From the NCBI GenBank assembly GCA_024516155.1, contig JAJJXM010000068.1, positions 244,295 to 308,294 of the forward strand: a stretch of DNA of 64,000 nucleotides. Direction: 5' to 3'. The stretch is from Pyronema omphalodes (Eukaryota > Ascomycota > Pezizomycetes > Pezizales > Pyronemataceae). This document shows positions 32,447-42,635 of this stretch, piece after piece. How positions within the stretch are numbered: the first letter of the stretch is position 1; each line of letters begins with the position of its first letter. The position numbers and the translations under genes are program-made. The notes beneath the pieces are model-generated. The model did not search any database, had not been told where the DNA came from, and worked only from the letters and a program-made list of their open reading frames with translations.

Positions 32447-35400
32447 GACCAAACCAGCCGCAGGAAGATGGCTCTGCCGCTGGTAGCAAGATTATTGCAG
32501 ACACACTATTGTTATCAGGCGCAAGTTTTACTGGCAAATTAGAATGCAAACACCTTGTTCTCTCTTGCTCCTTGTTCTCTGATAACTGCTCTGTGAAGAC
32601 AGTAGCGCTCGTTGACTGCAGCGCCACTGGCATCGCCTTTGTGGATCGCAATTTCGCCCGCCATCACAAACTCCCTCTGACCCCCCTACCCACAGCCCGA
32701 ACGGTCGAAGTCATTGACGGCCGACCTATATCCTCAGGAAAAATCACCCACCTCACCCAAGTAGAGTGTACCATCAATGGTCACTCGGAAACCTTCCCCA
32801 TGTTCGTAACCAAGTTAGGCCACTATCCGGTGGTGTTGGGTATCCCCTGGCTAAAGAAACACGACGTGACAATAAGCTTCAGCTCCAACACTGTAAGCTT
32901 CGACTCACAATACTGCCTAAGGAACTGCACCCCATGACCTGTGAGCACAACCGGTGTCGAGGTCCTGGACTCGGGCCCCCCTCCCGTCGTCCACGAGCCT
33001 GACACAGACTCCATGCCAGAATTAAAAAACCCGGCTCCCGACCCTCCACATGACCCCCCAATAGCGATCTCAAGTCTGACCATCTCCGATTTCAAAGAGA
33101 TGGTAGGAGACGAAAACCTGACAGTGTTCTCACTATCGCTGAACGAAATCGCCGTCGCCTTGGAAAACAAGCCCCCCCTCACGGATGAAGAACTAAAGGA
33201 CATGATCCCCGAAGAGTACCATGACTACCTTGACCTGTTCAGGGAGGTCAACGCAAAGGAACTCCCCCCACACCGACCCTACGACCACAAGATCCCATTG
33301 AAAGAGGGATTCGTTCCCCCCTTTGGTCCCCTATACTCGTTATCACGCAACGAGTTACAGACGCTGAAAGCATGGCTAGATGAGAATTTGGAAAAAGGCT
33401 TTATACAACGCTCCCAATCATCAGCCGCCTCGCCGATATTATTTGTGAAGAAATCACACGGATCCTGACGTCTATGCGTGGATTACCGAAGATTGAATGA
33501 AAGGACCGGAAAGCATCGGTACCCGCCGCTACTGATACAGGAAACGATGATGAATCTTTCCAAAGCCCAATATTTTACAACCCTAGACGTCCGCAGCGCC
33601 TATAACCTGATCAGAATGGCAGAAGGCGAAGAATGGAAAACGGCCTTCCGCACAAGGTACGGATTATTCGAGTCAAAAGTGATGCTCTTTGGGCTCAACA
33701 ACGCGCCTGCCGATTTCCAGGCATTCATCAATGATGTACTGCGACCATACCTGGACCAGTTTTGTACAGCATACTTGGATGATATCCTCGTATTCTCTGA
33801 AACAAAGCCCGATCACACCTCACATGTCCGGAAGAACCTGGAACGACTTAAACAAGAAAAATTACACCTGAAGCCAGAGAAGTGCAAGTTTGCTAAGGCC
33901 GAAGTCCAGTACCTGGGGTACAACATTGGCCGCGACGGCGCTTGCATGATGGATTCCAAAGTAGCGACAGTCAGAGATTGGAAGGAACCAACCAATCTGA
34001 AACAGGTCCAAGAGTTCCTTGGTTTCGCGAACTTCTACCGACGATTTATCAAAGACTACTCAAAAGTGGTCTTCCCTCTAACAGCTTTGACCAAAAAGCA
34101 AGATGGCAAAGCAATCCCCTTTACCTGGGGTAAAGATCAGCAAAGCGCCTTCGACCGACTGAAGAATGCATTTACCTCAGCACCAATCCTCAAGCACTTC
34201 GACTACGAGAAACCGATTGTAGTGGAAACAGACGCATCTGACTATGTATCCGCTGGAGTATTATCACAATACGACGACGATAACGTGTTACATCCCGTGG
34301 CGTTTTATTCCAAAAAGCATTACCCGGCGGAATGCAACTATGAGATAGATAACAAAGAACTACTGGCAATAGTTCGATGTTTCGAAGAATGGCGTCCCCA
34401 CTTGGAGGGCTCCGCCTTCCCAATTGAAATATTGACAGACCACAAGAACCTCGAATACTTGATGACAACAAAGCTACTAAACAGAAGACAAGCACGCTGG
34501 TCCGAATTCCTGTCTCGGTTCAACTTTGTCATCACCTACCGACCTGGAACGTTGGGAGAGAAACCGGACGCTTTGACGAGACGAGCCGCCAACCTCCCGG
34601 GAGAGGGAGACGAACGTATACTAGTGAATCAGCAAGCTGTCCTAAAGCCACAAAACTTCGAATTGTGCATGACCACGCCCATGAAACTTGCACCCTCCGA
34701 GGTGGACCTCCTGTTCAAGGAGGGCTACAAGACAGATTCATTCCCAAACCGAGTGTTGGGAATGCTAGAAGACGGTACACAAATCTGTAAGGACATATCA
34801 CTCGCCGACTGCTCCGCGTTGGAAAACAGATTGTACTATCGAGACTGTCTCTATGTCCCTGCACTGGACAAACTACGATTGAAACTACTACAAGATCACC
34901 ACGACCCCCCCACCATGGGACACCCGGGCCGTGCAAAGACTTTCAAACTCGTCGCCAGAAATTATTATTGGCCTTCGATGCGAAAAGACGTGGACCAATT
35001 CGTCCGAAATTGCCACATTTGTAAAAGAACAAAAGTGACCATCCACGCACCTTATGGAACCTTGAAACCCCTACCGGTCCCGCACCACCCGTGGCAGAAC
35101 ATATCTGTGGACTTTGTTACTGGACTCCCGATATCAGATGGCTTCGACGCAATATGTGCAATCGTTTGCCGACTCACGAAACAGCGGCACTTGGTGCCCT
35201 GCCACTCCACGATAGACTCGGAAGGTTTCGCGCAACTCTTCCTGGAAAACGTATTCAAACTGCACGGTCTGCCAGACACAGTAGTGTCCGACCGCGGCCC
35301 GCAATTTGTCGCCCACTTTTGGAAACACCTGGCAAATTGCATGGGCATCGAGCTCGCCACGAGCATGGCTTTCCACCCCCAGACCGATGGCCAAACAGAA

Positions 35401-36176
35401 AGAATCAACGCGGTTACGGAGCAATATCTCCACGCTTACGTGTCTGTTATCTACAAGACGACTGGAAGAAAATTTAACCGCTGGCAGAATTTGCCGCAAA
35501 TAATCAAGTATCAGATACAACGTCGCTGTCCCCGTTCTACGCCGTATATGGCCGACACCCCAAATGCTCCTTCGAATTGGAATGCAGGACAGACAATCCT
35601 GAAGAAGAGAAAGCAAACGAGGTAGCGGAAAGGATGTCGCACATCCATGACGTCCTACGCTCTGAAATGAAATACGCCCAAGCCCGCCACGTGGAAGCCG
35701 CCGACAATTCCCGACTGCCGGCGCCGGTCTTCAAACCAGGAGATCTAGTATGGCTGGACGCCCGCAACCTCAGAACCCAGCGCCCCTCAAAGAAACTAGA
35801 AAACAAACACCTAGGCCCCTTCACCGTGGTTCGACCCATTGGATCCCACGCCTACGAGTTGGATATACCGGAGACAATGAAACATCACAGGACCTTCCCC
35901 GTATCCCTACTAAACCCAGCCCCTTTGGACCCCCTCCCTGGCCAGATTATCCCACCACCCCTACCGGTAGTAGTAGACGGCGAAGAAGAATGGTTCGTCG
36001 AGGAGATTCTGGATAGCCGTTGGTCCAGAGGAAACCTGCAGTACCTCGTCAAGTGGACCGGCCATGACTCTCCAACCTGGGAACCGGAAACGAACCTATC
36101 AGAAACCGAGGCCGCTGAGAGATTCCATCAGCTATACCCAGACAAGCCTTCTCCTCTTGTAGGAACTCGAGCCTAA
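32446..36176 (+). pseudogene. B2 pol (two stops, one frameshift)
   Basis: Protease with DCSATG (Gly of the usual DCGATG replaced by Ser), a TGA at 32935-32937, then the linker, a TGA at 33466-33468, and RT ([27 protein letters not shown]). RNase H, integrase HHCC (GHPGRAKTFKL...CHICKRTK) and core follow (SVDFVTGL, VSDRGPQF, TDGQTERIN). A 2-bp insertion near 35440 shifts the frame. The C-terminal part with the chromodomain (EWFVEEILDSRWSRGNLQYL) is open from 35577 to 36176. The catalytic motifs of RT and IN are intact, but the ORF is not. Confidence 0.92.
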
Positions 36177-36187
36177 CGGGGGGGTAC

Positions 36188-36719
36188 TGTCACGACACAC
36201 GGCTGACGAGCCGTTGTGTTGTTGCGTCACCATTGTGTTGTCGTTGTTGTGGTTGACGTCATGCTGTTTTCTTGCAGTGTTGTGTTGTGTTGTCGTTGTG
36301 TTGTTGTGTGTGCCGTGCCGTTGTTGTTGATGGAGTAACCGATGATGGATGACGTACCATGAGCTGGAGAGCTGTGGCATCGCAGGTGAAATGATGGAGA
36401 ACGGAAGCTGTCATGTAGCGATGTTGGATGACGGCCCAGCAAGAGTGCTGGCCGCCCTTTGTACATAAGGAGGCTTGCCTCCCCGTCGTTGAGTTCTCCA
36501 TCGAACGTCTTGTGTCTTTCCCTTGTCCTTTGAATAAACACTGCTCTTCTCAAACCTCACGTCATTCTTGTCCTTGTCCCTGTCCTTGTCTCGTGTGCCG
36601 TGCGTCTGTCGTGCACTTCGGTCCTTGTCTTTCTGTTCCCGTATCCCGGAACCCGCCTAGTTCCCCCTGCCAGTAGTGTTCAGTGTGTTCTTCAAACGTC
36701 CGTTCCTAGTTCCCTGACA
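36188..36719 (+). repeat. B2 3' LTR
   Basis: 532 bp, TGTCACGACACACG...CCCTGACA, following a G-run polypurine tract. Confidence 0.92.
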
Positions 36720-37702
36720 CAAAGAGATCCAAAGGCGGGGACGAGAACGAGGACGTAAACAAAGATCGACAAAGTATTTGAATTTGTAAATAAACAAAAA
36801 ACTGTGTAAGGAGAAAAGAAAAACAAAATAAACAAACAAAGAAACAATCCTCTTATATACAATTTTTCCTCCTTACACGCCGAGCCACTATTTGCAGATT
36901 TTTCCCGAAAAACAACTAAGTAAACAACGCGGTTGTGGTTGCGCGTTCTAGACGCACTAACGCGTTCGTACCAAATTAGCGTGTTTGCGTGCACAGCCTC
37001 GTCGCGCGCTCGTCAGCGTATCTCGCGTGCGCGATAGCGTAACTCGCTCGCGCAGTAGCGTACTTCGCGTGCGCGCTAGCGTACCCCTAAGCGCAGTCAC
37101 GAGCGCGCTTCCGTAACCCTAATCGTGCGCGTGCGTCCGTACTCCTAACCCTCGCTGTGCGCGTACGGTCACAAACCTAACCCCATTTTGTGTGCGTGCG
37201 GGTGCAACCGTAACCCTAGTTTGTGTGCGTGCGGGTGCAACCCTAACCGTAGTCACGTGAATCCAGATCAGCTGCGATTGGGACGATGGTGCAATACTGA
37301 TAAGGTCACATGACGAGATCTTATCTTATCGATAAGATGATCGTGCCCTAGCCCTAGTCACGTGTGCGCACATTAGTAGACCAGTCCGCGTTCATACTGA
37401 TCTACCACTGATAAGAGACACGGGACCGATCTTATCCAATCGGATAAGATGATCGGTAGACCGTAGGTATGGAATTTCCGAAAAGGGATCCGAGCAGACC
37501 CCTAACCCTGGGATTAGGTCACCTGACCTTCTTGACAACCTGTGAATTGAGCGTAACCCTAACCCAGGCGAGTGACGAGCGATGATCGAAGGCCGAATGA
37601 TAATAGAAATAAATAAACAAACGAGTGCTGAACAGTGAAGCAAATGATAATAGGTGAATGAATGACGAGGAGGGGGAAGGTAATAATTCTCCAGCCATGA
37701 CA
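36720..37702 (-). repeat. E1 3' LTR, proximal piece
   Basis: Begins with the CAAAG copy left by B2. Carries one more 21-bp TAGCGTA unit than the solo E LTR, the CCCTAA-like motifs (37080-37255), and both GATA palindromes (about 37317-37345 and 37431-37455). Ends ...CATGACA at 37702 next to a polypurine tract (minus strand AAAGGGGGATCC). Confidence 0.92.
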
Positions 37703-37741
37703 GGATCCCCCTTTCTGGACTGAGCTCCGGCGAAGTAACTT

Positions 37742-40688
37742 CTAAGATAAGTTAGGGAGGGGTCCCGGTTTATCGGGGTACTTTTTATGGAAGTCGTCAA
37801 CGGCTTCACTGTCGGAATGAAGTTTGCGGGGTTCCCAATCGGGCATCACGTATCCAACCCATTCAACCATGTACTGAAGTTTCTTCCTATGAATTCGGGA
37901 GTCGAGGATAGCTTCGATGAAGTATTCGCCTTCACCGTCGATCTTCACTGGGGGTGGTGGGTCTGATTGTTGACCGGGGTAAGGGTCATTCGCAGCGGGT
38001 TCCGATAGGGAGACATGTTCAACGTTATGGCATTTCATCGTCGGGGGTAGTTCTAATCGGTAGGCATAGGGGGATACTTTGGCGATAATCTTGAGGGGTC
38101 TGTAACGTTTGTTGTCAAATTTCCGGGAGGGTCGACGAGTTTTCCAATTGCGAGCGTTCATCCATACCAGATCTCCAGGCTGATAATTCGGTGACGGGAG
38201 TCGATGTTTATCAGCATTCTCTTGATAACATAGATTAGCTCTATTGATTTCAGCTCGTAGATGGTTATGGATTTCGGCGAGGGTTTTCGAAGTTGTGAGG
38301 GCCCGTCGATCGTTAACATCGTTCGTAGCTGCTGGGAGTAGATCGAATTGACAACGGGGGTCGAATCCTTTATTAGCAAAGAACGGGGAAGTTCCCGTTG
38401 TCTCGGATGCTTGGTTATTCGCAGCGAATTCCTCTAATGGTAACCAATCAGCCCAATCATCTTGAAGATAGTTGACGTGGGCTCGGAGATATTGTTCCAT
38501 AATAGCGTTCATCCGTTCTATTTGACCGTCCGTTTGTGGATGGAATGCCGTAGATAATCGGGGCTCGATTCCCAAACTTCGACAGAGATTCCTCCAAAAC
38601 AAAGCAGCGAATTGGGGTCCTCGATTAGAGATAATGGTAAGGGGGAGTCCATGCAATCGGAAGATGTGGGTAATAAACAAAGACAATAATTCCTTTGCGT
38701 CGATATCCGTTCGACAGGCAATTAGATGTCGTTCTTTGGTCGATCTATCAACAACTACCCAAATTGCATCACACCCATTAGACCATGGTAATCCCGTTAC
38801 GAAGTCCATCGATATGTCCCGCCAGGGTCTTTCTGGAATAGGTAGTGGGCGTAGAATACCAAACGGGGCATATCTGGTAGGTTTCGAACGTTGGCAGGTA
38901 TGACAATTTCGAATATATCTTTCCACGTCTGTTCTCATCTGGGGCCACGTATAGGTTCTTGAAAGGTATTCTAATGTTTTTGATCTACCTGGATGTCCAG
39001 CGGTAGGAGAGTCGTGGTGTTGTTGCATTAGGTGTGGTCGTAGGGGTTCGTCATTTGGGACCCATAAACATCCCCGGTAGAGTAAACGGTTATTGTTTAC
39101 TGTACGTTCTGCTAATGTAATGTCTTTACAATAACGAGTGTTATCGTCTAGCATTTCAATAACCTTAGTAGGGAATGGGTCTTTATCGTATTCTTCCGTG
39201 AAGAGCTGGGATAAGGTGGGGTTTGTTTGTTGTGCGTCCGGTATTATTGTTTGTTGCGAATCTGTTATTGTTTGTTGAGTACTGGGGGTAACAGCCGCAA
39301 TGTGATGGATATTCTCCGGCTTAATGATCGTTGTATGGTTCTCTAGGGAGCGGTCATTCCCCTCTTTAGGCAGATCTCCGGATCGACGAGTCAGTGCGTC
39401 AGGTTTACCGCCTGCGGTACCGGGGCGGTAAACAATCTTGAGATTAAACTGAGACAAAAACTGTGACCAACGGGCTTGACGGCGGTTCAGGAGCTTTCTC
39501 GAAGTAAAATATTCCAGATTCTTATGATCTGACAATACTCGAATTGGGTCAATAACAGACTGCAATTCGGGATGCTATTCTTCGAAGGCCCAGACGATAG
39601 CCATGAGTTCTTTATCATATATCTCATAATTACATTTGGCGGGGGAATGTTTCTTCGAGAAGTAAGCAATAGGATGTAAGATTCCTTCATCATCATACTG
39701 AGAAAGTACTCCAGCAGAGACATAATCGGAAGCATCGGTTTCGACAATAAGATCCCGGTCTGGGTCGAAACGAGCCAGGACAGGGGCGGATGTAAACGTT
39801 GATTTCAATTCCTCAAAGGCTTGTTGTTGGGGTTCCGACCAGACGAAAGGAACTCCTTTTCGTGTGAGTAACGTGAGAGGTTGGACTATCTTTGAATAGT
39901 TTTGAACGAAACGTCGATAGAAATTCGCAAAACCCAAAACGCTCTAACATCTTTGAGGTTTCGGGGAGATTTCAAATCCCGGACTGCAGTAATCTTCTCA
40001 GGATCCATCTTTATTCCTTCTGTACTGATGATGAGTCCTAAGTACTTTACTTCCTTCTGGTGGAACTCGCATTTCTCTGGTTTAAGGTGTAATCCCGCTT
40101 TTTCGAATGCTTCGAGGATCAATTTAACATGTTGTTTATGTTCTTCGAGATTATCCGAATAGATCAGGGTGTCATCCAAATAAGCTGTACAGAATCGATC
40201 AAGGTAAGGTGCCAATACGTCGTTAATGAAGTTCTGAAACGTTGCAGGGGCATTGGTAAGCCCAAAGGGCATGACCAATGATTCGAATAATCCGTACCGG
40301 GTACGAAAAGCGGTTTTCCATCCTTCCCCATTGGCCATACGTATTAAATTATACGCACCCTAATGTCGAGCTTAGTGAACCACTTAGCTCTTGAAAGGTT
40401 CATTAAGGTGTCCTGAATCAGGGGAAGAGGGTAGCGATTCTTAATTGTTCCGGCGTTGATTCCACGATAATCGAACACCAAACGCAACGAACCATCGCCT
40501 TTCTTTACGAAAAGAATAGGAGCAGCCGCTGGGGATGAGGAGGCACGAATGGAACCTTTGGTAAGGTTTTCATCTAACCATCGTTTCAATTCCTCCAGCT
40601 CTGGACGTGATAGGGAGTAAAGGGGACCGAAGGGAGGCTGAAAACCATCGACGAGTGATATCTTGTGATCTGACGGTCGATGGGGCAG
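37742..40688 (-). pseudogene. E1 pol, part 2: RT, RNase H, integrase, chromodomain
   Basis: Continues from ...VNADKLLP (48557) once D is removed. RT start ([21 protein letters not shown]), frameshift at LDIR (about 40350), then AYLDDTLIYSDN, another frameshift at about 39940, then RNase H ([11 protein letters not shown]). A TGG-to-TAG stop lies at 39577-39575. Integrase has HHCC (GHPGRSKTLEY...CHTCQRSK) and a core, but the second catalytic Asp reads Asn (ISNRGPQF, codon 38626-38624), which should abolish activity. The C-terminal chromodomain (EYFIEAILDSRIHRKKLQYM) and stop are at about 37890-37742. Confidence 0.9.
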
Positions 40689-41435
40689 TGTCACGAACCG
40701 CTAGGGATATGCTTCTGGGAGGGATTGTAACCACAGCTGGGCTGTGGTTCGTGGGTGTGACGCTGGGGATGGCGTACGTCACAGTTAGGGTTTAAGCGAA
40801 GAGGTGGAGCTAGGGCTAGGCGAGAGGAGTTGGGGTTAAGCGAGGGACAAGGGGGTAAGTGCGGGGTGGAACGAGGAGGGTTTCCTCGAGGTTTGGAATA
40901 TGTTTTGCTTATGTGTTGTATTGTGTTTTGCTTATGTTTTGTATTATGTTTTGGTTATGTTTTGTATTATGTTTTGGTTTATGTTTGTATTGTGTTTTAG
41001 TTAGGTTTTGGGAGTCACGGTGGAGCGAAGGGTGTCTCATGATGGATGGAATATCTGCGGGTCAGATAAGTTGGGGAATCACATGAGCACAGGGACAAAG
41101 GTATATAAGGGGACATTTGTATTTCATTAGTCTAGTACGCAATCAATTATCTATTTACACAATCCTATCTACACACTGCAGTTCTATCATCTAAACCGTG
41201 ACCACAAACCCAGCCCATCCCAACATACTTACCCATCCCGAATACCCACCTATCCCCCCACCCAGATCCCCATCCGACGATTCTATCAGAGGCAACGCTG
41301 CAGGGACATCCTGTGTACAAGGTAAGTACTGCCTGAGCCCGTGACTAACTCACCTAGAAGTCCAGAGCCGAACCCGATTGCATAGCAATCCGACGGTTGT
41401 ATCGCCTGTCGGCCGTGTGTAGCCGGATTTTGACA
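40689..41435 (+). repeat. D 5' LTR
   Basis: 747 bp, TGTCACGAACCG...TTTTGACA. Has a T/G-rich repeated block (TATGTTTTGTATTATG, 40900-40990), a TATA box and the fold-back primer. Confidence 0.95.
41102..41109 (+). promoter_or_regulatory. TATA box of D
   Basis: TATATAAG, 35 nt upstream of ACGCAATCAA (41137), the predicted mRNA 5' end. The same box is at 48223-48230 in the 3' LTR. Confidence 0.75.
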
Positions 41436-41446
41436 TTTGATTGCGT
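41137..41446 (+). promoter_or_regulatory. D self-priming pair: primer 41137-41146, PBS 41437-41446
   Basis: ACGCAATCAA (41137-41146) is the exact reverse complement of TTGATTGCGT (41437-41446), which starts one nucleotide after the 5' LTR. With the mRNA starting near 41137, its first ~10 nt would fold back on the PBS, as in Tf1. Confidence 0.75.
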
Positions 41447-41528
41447 CCTCCGAACGACACCCGATACAACTAAGGAAGCACGAAGGGCTTCAACCACAAC
41501 TAAGAAAAAATAAGAAACAACCAATACC

Positions 41529-42611
41529 GTGGATCCGTTCCGATTGCAGGAGCTGAGCGAGGTTATCGAAAGAGAAGCCACCGGTCCAGCGAGCCCAGTA
41601 ACCCCCGAACACCGATCCCGCCCACAGACTCCGGATTCACCGGGACCAGCACAGATTCCCGAGGACATAGCCTCCATAATGGCCTCTCAACAGGGAACGA
41701 GCGGTATGACGCCACCCTCGGTCGTGATGACCCAGGAGCAGCTTCAACAACTGTTCCAACAACTCACCTATCGACCCTCTCCGACCAGTAATCCCAAGGT
41801 CGAGGATCCCGAACTCTATCACGGCGAGAGAACGAAGCTTCGGGCTTTCCTCACTCAGTGCGAGCTGAAGTTCAACTGTGAACCGAACAGGTTCGACAGT
41901 GATATTAAAAAGGTTAATTACGCCAGTTCGCGGTGCCGGGGAAATGCGTGGTCATGGATTGAACCCTCCATCGAGAGGGGGAGGAGCACGTACACCACCT
42001 GGGAGGCATTCAAGACTGCCGTCTCGAGAGCATTTGGAGAGGCGGATTCAAGGGAAGTAGCGAGGAGGAAATTCAAAAATGTCCGTCAGGGAAATCGGTC
42101 CGCCGCAGCGTATTGGGCCGAGTTCCAGAGAATCATCGCGGACCTGCGCTACAACGACGAAATCTACATTGATCTGTTCAGCGATGGACTTCATGTGGAC
42201 GTACAAAGGCAACTCGCCATCCTCGAGACCCGTCCGACGAAGATAATCGATTTCGCAAACAAAGCAATTGCATTGGACAACCGGCTGTTCAATTTCCGGA
42301 CCCTGCGAAACCGATTCAAACCCCAGTACCAGAATTTCCATCCGAGGAACGGCCACCAGGGATCGACCTTCTCGGAACCCGAGCCGATGGAACTGGATGC
42401 CACTCGGAGGGGCAGGCCTAGGGATAGGATCGAGGAAGAGAAACGACGAAAAAACAACGAGTGTTTCAACTGCGGGAAAACGGGCCACTATGCCGCCAAA
42501 TGCCCCCACAAGAAACCAATGGGGGAACGACGAACGTACCGGGCGGCAGAAGCCAACATCGACGAGGAACAAGTCGAAGAAAGAGCGGGAAAAGAGGATC
42601 CCCAGGAGTAA
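41529..42611 (+). CDS. D gag
   Basis: Structural Gag; forms the particle that packages the RNA. From the first ATG (41679, MASQQGTSGM...) it is 310 residues. Upstream the frame is open back to a TAA near 41508 and encodes a stretch conserved in C (RLQELSEVIEREATGPASPVTPE) with GTG (41529, context ACCGTGG) but no ATG. Capsid region: YHGERTKLRAFLTQCELKF, WSWIEPSIERG, RAFGEADSREVARRKFK, AYWAEFQRIIADLRYNDE. Zinc knuckle CFNCGKTGHYAAKC is at about 42460-42505. Ends TAA 42609-42611, overlapping pol in the -1 frame. The start codon is the open question. Confidence 0.9.
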   Translation: MDPFRLQELSEVIEREATGPASPVTPEHRSRPQTPDSPGPAQIPEDIASIMASQQGTSGMTPPSVVMTQEQLQQLFQQLTYRPSPTSNPKVEDPELYHGERTKLRAFLTQCELKFNCEPNRFDSDIKKVNYASSRCRGNAWSWIEPSIERGRSTYTTWEAFKTAVSRAFGEADSREVARRKFKNVRQGNRSAAAYWAEFQRIIADLRYNDEIYIDLFSDGLHVDVQRQLAILETRPTKIIDFANKAIALDNRLFNFRTLRNRFKPQYQNFHPRNGHQGSTFSEPEPMELDATRRGRPRDRIEEEKRRKNNECFNCGKTGHYAAKCPHKKPMGERRTYRAAEANIDEEQVEERAGKEDPQE

Positions 42612-42635
42612 AAAAACAAGGTGGACTTCTGGGGA
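42587..42635 (+). promoter_or_regulatory. -1 ribosomal frameshift signal of D
   Basis: Heptamer G GGA AAA (42587-42593) in gag phase, 5-nt spacer, perfect 7-bp stem TCCCCAG (42599-42605)/CTGGGGA (42629-42635). The gag stop lies inside the loop. The slip gives GKRGSPGVKKQGG... and continues into pol. Confidence 0.8.

Larger units (their letters stand above)
30337..36719 (+). mobile_element. Ty3/gypsy chromovirus B2 (complete, two frameshifts and two stops)
   Basis: 6383 bp with perfect target duplication CAAAG (30332-30336 and 36720-36724), inserted in the 3' LTR of E1. Both LTRs are 532 bp with roughly 30 differences, so it is older than D or B3. Contains ORF0, gag, pol and chromodomain. Confidence 0.94.

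Noticed and set aside
40859..41086. 75-codon Cys/Phe-rich ORF, present identically at 47980-48207
   Set aside because: Lies in the T/G-rich block of LTR D; its duplication is explained by the two LTR copies.
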